DNA from: Nevskia sp964451925
GTDB taxonomy: Bacteria; Pseudomonadota; Gammaproteobacteria; Nevskiales; Nevskiaceae
NCBI GenBank assembly: GCA_964451925.1
Contig: CAYVKA010000006.1
Span: forward strand, 49,729-113,728
Length of the DNA: 64,000 bases
Reading direction: 5' to 3'
A program made the position numbers and the translations under genes. How positions within the stretch are numbered: position 1 is the stretch's first letter; each line of letters starts with the position of its first letter. Below, one piece after another: positions 58,912 through 64,000 of the stretch. The notes under the pieces are model-generated. The model was not told the origin of the DNA, searched no databases, and saw only the letters and a list, made by a program, of their open reading frames with translations.

Positions 58912-60432
58912 ATGAACATCGCGACCATTCTGGACATGGCCGCCGAGGCATTCGGCGAGCGTATCGCCGTGGTTTCCGGCGACACCCGCATGAGCTATGC
59001 CGAGCTGCGCGCGGCGGCGCGCCGCGCCGCCGGCGTGATCCGCAACAGCAACGCCGCCTATGTCGCGCTGCTGGACGTGAATAGCCCCGCGGTCCCGGTC
59101 GCCATCTTCGCCGCGGCCTATGCCGGCGTGCCCTATGTGCCGCTCAACTACCGCCTGACCCGCGCCGAGATCAACGAGCTGGTGGCGCGCGTCGCGCCGG
59201 CTTATCTGATCACCAGCGCCGAGTACCGCCCGCTGCTCGATCTGCGCAAGGACGTGTGGGTGGAGGACCGTGCCCGCTTCCTCAGGCTGCCGGAAGCGGC
59301 GGCCGAGGGCCTGCCCGAGCCGCTTGAGGATCCGCGCGCCGTGGCGGTGCAGCTGTTCACCAGCGGCACCACCGGCAAGCCCAAGGCGGCGATCCTGCGC
59401 CACGAGAACCTGATGTCCTACATCGTCGGCACGGTCGAGTTCGCCGCCGCCGAGGAGGACGACGCCATCGTCGTCACCGTGCCGCCGTATCACATCGCTG
59501 GCATCTCCTCGGTGCTCAGCTCGACCTACGCCTGCCGCCGCATGGTGCAGCTCGACGGCTTCGACGCCGGCTCCTGGCTGCAGGCCTGCCGCAGCGAGAA
59601 TGTCAGCAACGCCTTCCTGGTGCCGACCATGCTCAGCCGCATCGTCGATCACCTGGTCGAGCAGGGCGAAACCTCGGCGCTGCCGTCGCTGCGCGCCATC
59701 GCCTACGGCGGCGGCAAGATGCCGCTCGGCACCATCCAGCGCGCGATGAGCCTGTTCCCGCAGGTCGGTTTCACCAATGCCTACGGCCTGACCGAGACCA
59801 GTTCCACCGTGGCCGTGCTCGGCCCGGATGATCACCGCGCCGCCGCCGCCAGCGAAGACCCGCTGGTGCGCAAGCGCCTGTCCTCGGTGGGCAAGCCCAC
59901 CGGCGCGGTGGAAATCCTGATCCGTGACGAAGACGGCACGCCGCTCGGCGCCAACCAGCCCGGCCTGGTGTTCGTGCGCGGCGGCCAGGTTTCCGGCGAG
60001 TACCTGTCGCTGGGCAGCGCGCTCGACGACGACGGTTGGTTCTCCACCCGCGACCGCGGCTATCTCGACGACGAGGGCTTCCTGTTCCTCGAAGGCCGCG
60101 CCGACGACGTCATCGTGCGCGGCGGCGAGAACATCTCACCCGGCGAGATCGAGGACGTGCTGCTGAGCCATCCCGCGGTGGCCGACGCCGCCGTGGTGGC
60201 GGTGCCGGACGAGCAGTGGGGCGAGGGGGTCGGCGCGGCCGTGGTGTTGAAGGAAAATGCCAAGGCCAGCGTCGCCGAGCTGCAGGAGCTGGTGAAGCAG
60301 CGCCTGCGCTCGTCGCGCGTGCCGCAGGCCATCGTGTTCCGCGAGGCGCTGCCCTACAACGAGCTGGGCAAGGTGCTGCGCCGGGTGATCCGCCAGGAAT
60401 TCGCCGAAGCCGCGTCCGCCTCCTCCGGCTGA
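58912..60432 (+). CDS. Acyl-CoA ligase (AMP-forming)
   Basis: A 506-residue ANL-superfamily ligase: P-loop FTSGTTGKPKAAIL, NAYGLTETSS, TRDRGYLDDEGFLFLEGRAD, IVRGGENISPGEIED and the C-terminal LPYNELGKVLRR with the catalytic lysine. It differs clearly from the FadD3-type ligase at 25927. In this gene set it could activate a steroid side-chain or other carboxylate. Start ATG at 58912 overlaps no neighbour and has a weak GACCTG leader, so the N-terminus is moderately certain. Confidence 0.82.
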   Translation: MNIATILDMAAEAFGERIAVVSGDTRMSYAELRAAARRAAGVIRNSNAAYVALLDVNSPAVPVAIFAAAYAGVPYVPLNYRLTRAEINELVARVAPAYLITSAEYRPLLDLRKDVWVEDRARFLRLPEAAAEGLPEPLEDPRAVAVQLFTSGTTGKPKAAILRHENLMSYIVGTVEFAAAEEDDAIVVTVPPYHIAGISSVLSSTYACRRMVQLDGFDAGSWLQACRSENVSNAFLVPTMLSRIVDHLVEQGETSALPSLRAIAYGGGKMPLGTIQRAMSLFPQVGFTNAYGLTETSSTVAVLGPDDHRAAAASEDPLVRKRLSSVGKPTGAVEILIRDEDGTPLGANQPGLVFVRGGQVSGEYLSLGSALDDDGWFSTRDRGYLDDEGFLFLEGRADDVIVRGGENISPGEIEDVLLSHPAVADAAVVAVPDEQWGEGVGAAVVLKENAKASVAELQELVKQRLRSSRVPQAIVFREALPYNELGKVLRRVIRQEFAEAASASSG

Positions 60433-60472
60433 GCCGTGACGGCGCCGCCGGGCGCGGCATAAGCTTCGCGCC

Positions 60473-61843
60473 ATGTCCGCCGCATCGCCAATGCAGCCTT
60501 CGCCGGCCGGCGCCGCTGCCCGCTATGCGCAGCGCCTGCTCGCTTCCCTGGGCCTGCCGGCGGCGCAGAGCCTGTGTGTGCCTGAGCAGCATCCCGCCGT
60601 GGCCTGGGCGGCATCCGGATTGATGGCGCTGACCGGCCTGGCCGATGGCGCGCCGCAGATGTGCCCGGCGCCGCTGGCGTCCTGTGCCGACGGCGCGCTG
60701 GCGGCACTGGCCAGCTTGGCGCCCGCGGGCGCGCTCGACGGCCTGCGCGGTGCGGCGCTGCTGGCCGAGCGCGCCGCCTTGTTGGGGCTGCGCCGCGCCG
60801 GCGATGTGTCTTCGGGCGGCGCCTGCCGCCTGTATGCCGCGGCCGACGGCCGCATCGCGCTCAACCTGGCGCGCGAGGAGGACCAGGCGCTGCTGCCGGC
60901 CTGGCTGGAACTGGAGCAGGTGCCGTCCGCTGCCGAACTGCCGCGGCTGATCGCCGGGCGTGCCATGCAGGAACTGGTGGAGCGCGGCCAGCTGCTGGGC
61001 CTGGCAGTGGCGCCCGACCAGCCGCCCGATCGCGGCGCCGGGCACTGGTTCTCGACGGAGGCCGTGGCGCAGCCGCGCCGCTCTGTTCCGCTGCGCGCGC
61101 CGCGCGTGGTCGACCTGTCCTCGCTGTGGGCCGGTCCGCTGTGCAGCCATCTGCTGCAGCGGCTGGGCGCCGAGGTGATCAAGGTGGAAAGCGCGGCGCG
61201 GCCGGACGGGGCGCGGGGCGGGCACCGCGGATTCTTCGACCTGCTGAACGCCGGCAAGCGCTGCGTGGCGCTGGACCCGCGCGATGCCGGAGGCCGCGCG
61301 CAACTGCGCGCCCTGATCGGCAGCGCCGATATCGTCATCGAGGGCTCGCGCCCGCGCGCGTTGCGCCAGCTCGGTATCGACGCCATGCAATTGCTGCGCG
61401 ACACACCCGGGCTGAGCTGGATCTCGATCACCGGCCATGGCCGTGGCGAGCCGCAGGAGAACTGGGTGGCCTATGGCGACGACGCCGCCGTGGCGGCGGG
61501 CCTGTCCAGCCTGATGCACCAGGCCACCGGCCTGCGCCTGTTCGCCGGTGACGCCATCGCCGATCCGCTGACCGGGCTGCACGCCGCGGTCGCCGCCTGG
61601 GCCAGCTACCGGGAGGGCGGCGGCCGGCTGCTGGCGCTGTCGCTGAGCGGTGTGGTGGCGCACGCCCTCGCGTTCGAGCCGCCGCAGACCGACGCGGCGC
61701 TGCGCCAGCGGCAGCGGCGCTGGACCGCGCTGGCGCGGCAGCAGGGCGTGCAGCCGCCGCAGGCGCGGCCGGTCATCGCGCCCGCCGGCGCGCTCGGCGC
61801 GGATACCGCCGCCGTGCTGGACGGACTGCGCCGCGCATGCTGA
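60473..61843 (+). CDS. CaiB/BaiF-type CoA-transferase, divergent N-terminus
   Basis: A 456-residue protein. The second part (from about residue 200) is a class III CoA-transferase: RVVDLSSLWAGPLCSHLLQR, LGAEVIKVESAARPD, LNAGKRCVALDPRD and WISITGHGRGEPQENW. The first 200 residues are Ala/Leu-rich and look like a degenerate CoA-transferase-like half, recalling the fused CaiB protein at 53133. Function is probably CoA transfer or racemisation but partly uncertain. It overlaps the next gene by seven bases. Confidence 0.72.
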   Translation: MSAASPMQPSPAGAAARYAQRLLASLGLPAAQSLCVPEQHPAVAWAASGLMALTGLADGAPQMCPAPLASCADGALAALASLAPAGALDGLRGAALLAERAALLGLRRAGDVSSGGACRLYAAADGRIALNLAREEDQALLPAWLELEQVPSAAELPRLIAGRAMQELVERGQLLGLAVAPDQPPDRGAGHWFSTEAVAQPRRSVPLRAPRVVDLSSLWAGPLCSHLLQRLGAEVIKVESAARPDGARGGHRGFFDLLNAGKRCVALDPRDAGGRAQLRALIGSADIVIEGSRPRALRQLGIDAMQLLRDTPGLSWISITGHGRGEPQENWVAYGDDAAVAAGLSSLMHQATGLRLFAGDAIADPLTGLHAAVAAWASYREGGGRLLALSLSGVVAHALAFEPPQTDAALRQRQRRWTALARQQGVQPPQARPVIAPAGALGADTAAVLDGLRRAC

Positions 61844-63255
61844 TCCGCAACGCCGAGATCAATTTCAGCACGGTGGCCGACCTGCGCATCGCGCAGGGCC
61901 GCATTGCCGCAATCGGACCCGGGCTGCCCACGCAGACCGGTGAGGAAGTGATCGACGCCCACGGTGGCGCCCTGCTGCCGGGCCTGCGCGACCATCACCT
62001 GCACCTGGCCTCGCTGGCGGCCGCGCGCGCCTCGCTGCAGTGCGGGCCGCCGCAGGTGCACAGCGCGGCGCAGCTGGCGGCGCGGCTGGCGGAGCAGGCC
62101 GGCGCTTCGGGCTGGCTGCGTGGCATCGGCTATCACGAATCGGTGGCCGGTTCGATCGACCGCGACTGGCTCGATCGCTGCGTGCCGCAGCGGCCGGTGC
62201 GCATCCAGCACCGCGGCGGCCGCCTGTGGATTCTCAACTCCGCCGCGCTGCGCCTGCTTGGCGCCGACGGGCCGGCGGGCGACGACCCGCTGGAACGCAT
62301 CAACGGCCGACCCAGCGGGCGGCTCTACGACAACGACCGTTGGTTGCGCCAGCGCCTCGGCCGCGAACGCCCCGGCCTTGCCGAGGTGAGCCGCGAACTC
62401 GCCAGCCGCGGTGTCACGGCCGTCACCGACACCAGCCCGGACAATGCGCCGCAGGAAGCGCAGTGGCTGCGTCAGGCGCAGCGCCGCGGCGAGCTGCTGC
62501 AGGACGTGCTGCTGATGGGCGGCGCCGGGCTCGACGGCTACGACCCGGGTGTGGCGGACGATCCGTGTGCGCCGCAGCTGAGCATCGGCCCGCGCAAGTT
62601 CCACCTGCACGAAGCGCATCTGCCCGAATACGATTCGGTATGCGAGCAGGTGCGCGCCGCGCATCGTGCCGGGCGCAACGTCGCCTTCCACTGCGTCACG
62701 CGCACCGAACTGGTGTTCACCCTCGGCGCCTTGCGCGAGGCCGGGGTGCGCGCGGGCGACCGCATCGAGCATGCCGCGGTGACGCCGCCGGAGCTGTTGC
62801 AGGCGCTGCGCCAGCTGGGCTTGGCGGTGGTCAGCCAGCCCGGCTTCGTGGCCGAGCGTGGCGACCGCTACCTGCAGGAGGTGGAGGCGGCGGACCAGCC
62901 CTGGCTGTACCGCCTCAGGGCTTTCCTCGATGCCGGCGTGCCGCTGGCCGGCAGCAGCGATGCGCCGTTCGGCGCCGCCGAACCCTGGCAGGCGATGCAG
63001 GCTGCGGTCTCGCGCCGCAGCGCCGGCGGACAGGTGCTGGGCGCCGGCGAGGCGCTGAGCCCGGAGCAGGCGCTGGCCCTGTTCACCGCGCCGCTGCAGG
63101 CGCCCGGGCAGGCGCCGGCAGGTATCGCAATCGGCCAGCGCGCCGACCTGTGTCTGCTCGACAGCCCCTGGCGCGCGGTGCGCGGCGAATTGGCGGCGGT
63201 GCGCCCGCGGCTGAGCCTGCGCGCCGGATCGGTGATCTGGCGGCGTGAGCCATAA
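61837..63255 (+). CDS. Amidohydrolase (Amidohydrolase_3/YtcJ-type)
   Basis: A 472-residue amidohydrolase with a metal-binding DHHLH (residues 52-56, in LPGLRDHHLHLA), LVFTLGALREAGVRAGDRIE, and a late AGSSDAPFG carrying the catalytic Asp. C-terminal beta-sandwich strands (GQRADLCLLDSPW) fit Amidohydrolase_3 composite structure. Starts inside the stop of the CaiB gene (ATGCTGA), so the two are translationally coupled. The substrate is unknown. Confidence 0.78.
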   Translation: MLIRNAEINFSTVADLRIAQGRIAAIGPGLPTQTGEEVIDAHGGALLPGLRDHHLHLASLAAARASLQCGPPQVHSAAQLAARLAEQAGASGWLRGIGYHESVAGSIDRDWLDRCVPQRPVRIQHRGGRLWILNSAALRLLGADGPAGDDPLERINGRPSGRLYDNDRWLRQRLGRERPGLAEVSRELASRGVTAVTDTSPDNAPQEAQWLRQAQRRGELLQDVLLMGGAGLDGYDPGVADDPCAPQLSIGPRKFHLHEAHLPEYDSVCEQVRAAHRAGRNVAFHCVTRTELVFTLGALREAGVRAGDRIEHAAVTPPELLQALRQLGLAVVSQPGFVAERGDRYLQEVEAADQPWLYRLRAFLDAGVPLAGSSDAPFGAAEPWQAMQAAVSRRSAGGQVLGAGEALSPEQALALFTAPLQAPGQAPAGIAIGQRADLCLLDSPWRAVRGELAAVRPRLSLRAGSVIWRREP

Positions 63256-63359
63256 GCCGGATCATCCTGGCGGAGTAGGCGCGGCGCCGGCCGATTTGCC
63301 AAGCTGGGGGGCAATCACAAAGCCGGCCGATAACCGGTGATCGATCAGGGAGGAACCCG

Positions 63360-63845
63360 ATGAAGCATCAAAGCGTGTCGCGTTATCCGGCGCCGTCGGA
63401 GGTGGTGATGCGCATGTTCACCGACCGCGGCTTCCACACGCGCAAGCTCGACGAGATGGGCTTGAAGGACTACCAGGTGCTGGACCATGCCTTCGACGGC
63501 ACCGATTTCCGCATCCGCATCCAGCGCAAAGTGCCGATGCAGGCGCCGGCCCTGGTGAAGAAGTTCGTCTCGGCCGAGTCCACCGTGGTCAACGAGGAGC
63601 GCTGGAACACGCGCAGCAGGAGCGGCAAAGTGCTGGTGGAGCCGCAAGGCATGCCACTGGAGATGCACTGCGTTACCGCGCTCCGGGACCAGGGCGGCGA
63701 ATGCCTGGTCAGCTTCGAATGGACCATCCATGCCAAGGTGCCGCTGGTGGGCGGGGCGCTGGAGAAGTTCGTGGTGTCGGACCTGGAGCGGCGTGCCGCG
63801 GAAGAGACCGCCATCAGCCTGCGGATGCTCAAGGAATACCGCTGA
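63360..63845 (+). CDS. DUF2505-like (SRPBCC/START-fold) protein
   Basis: A 161-residue protein matching the DUF2505 pattern: MKHQSVSRYPAPSEVVMRMF, DRGFHTRKLDEMG, FRIRIQRKVPMQAPALVKKF and GGALEKFVVSDLERRAAEE. The START-like fold can bind hydrophobic molecules such as sterols; a carrier or sensor for steroids is possible but not shown. Strong GGGAGGAACCC upstream. It stands alone between the amidohydrolase and the second MITE copy. Confidence 0.75.
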   Translation: MKHQSVSRYPAPSEVVMRMFTDRGFHTRKLDEMGLKDYQVLDHAFDGTDFRIRIQRKVPMQAPALVKKFVSAESTVVNEERWNTRSRSGKVLVEPQGMPLEMHCVTALRDQGGECLVSFEWTIHAKVPLVGGALEKFVVSDLERRAAEETAISLRMLKEYR

Positions 63846-63907
63846 CGAAGCCGGTGTTTGGGCTTTGTCCACGGCCTTTTCCGCGATTTCATTCTCCGAA
63901 TGCGCTA

Positions 63908-64000
63908 GGGCCTGTTAACACGGATTGGATCGCTGCGTTGCCGCACAAAATCGCGTCAGGCAAGGCGGAAGACCTGGCCATGGTGATTCCATGGCCAGGT
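63908..64000. mobile_element. Second MITE-like copy, cut by the window end
   Basis: Starts after TA (63906-63907) with GGGCCTGTTAACACGGATTG and continues through GCGTCAGGCAAGGCGGAAGA into the first half of the GACCTGGCCATGG dyad. It is the reverse orientation of the copy at 49994-50186 and lacks that copy's 36-bp extra segment. The right half lies beyond the window. Confidence 0.8.

Noticed and set aside
49994..64000. Composite transposon formed by the two inverted palindromes
   Set aside because: No transposase is present inside or in the elements, and both units are short MITE-like palindromes, so a composite transposon cannot be claimed.

Overview
This window is a GC-rich (mid to high 60s % by eye), densely coding stretch of a proteobacterial chromosome. 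It is dominated by one catabolic theme: aerobic breakdown of steroids. The dispersed repeats, gene content and codon bias suggest a gammaproteobacterium of the Nevskiales/Solimonadaceae or Xanthomonadales type; that placement is inference. No rRNA, tRNA, CRISPR array or plasmid/phage backbone genes were seen.

Layout. 1-2,050 (minus strand): hsaD, hsaE and a truncated hsaG, the meta-cleavage hydrolase and the lower pathway for ring A/B fragments. 2,249-8,982: short-chain dehydrogenases, a VOC-fold protein, NTF2-like proteins and a 3beta-HSD-like epimerase, interrupted at 3,279-4,189 by a two-gene, lower-GC hypothetical operon that looks acquired. 9,117-13,642: secreted metallo-beta-lactamase-fold hydrolase, cupin, LuxR-type regulator divergent from a ketosteroid isomerase with all catalytic residues, and small proteins. 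13,871-23,106: hsaA (3-HSA hydroxylase), kstD (3-ketosteroid dehydrogenase), SDR, crotonase, phosphotransferase pair, an unrecognised 371-residue protein and an Old Yellow Enzyme. 23,150-28,561 (minus): methyltransferase, three SDRs, FadD3-type HIP-CoA ligase and a free [2Fe-2S] ferredoxin. 28,911-44,592 (plus): hsaC followed by a ring C/D block (ipdA, ipdB, DUF35/thiolase-like pair, ipdC, echA20, fadE31-type and partner acyl-CoA dehydrogenases, fadA6, SDR, fadE30, ipdF, MaoC hydratase, thiolase). 44,762-49,603: Ycf48-like propeller protein, RND/MMPL-type membrane protein and an AraC regulator. 49,749-51,482: small secreted protein, a MITE-like palindrome and a secreted beta-propeller. 51,929-63,845: amidohydrolases, a double-domain CaiB CoA-transferase, a DUF35/Ltp2 steroid side-chain aldolase pair, alpha/beta hydrolase, acyl-CoA ligase, second CaiB protein and a DUF2505 protein.

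Together the genes cover side-chain cleavage (Ltp2), A-ring desaturation and isomerisation (KstD, KSI), A/B opening (HsaA, HsaC, HsaD), the C5 fragment (HsaE, HsaG) and nearly all of HIP (rings C/D) degradation (FadD3, FadE30, IpdF, EchA20, IpdC, IpdAB, FadE31/32, FadA6). KshA/KshB, HsaB and HsaF are not in the window. At least five families of short dispersed repeats sit between the operons and mark module boundaries.
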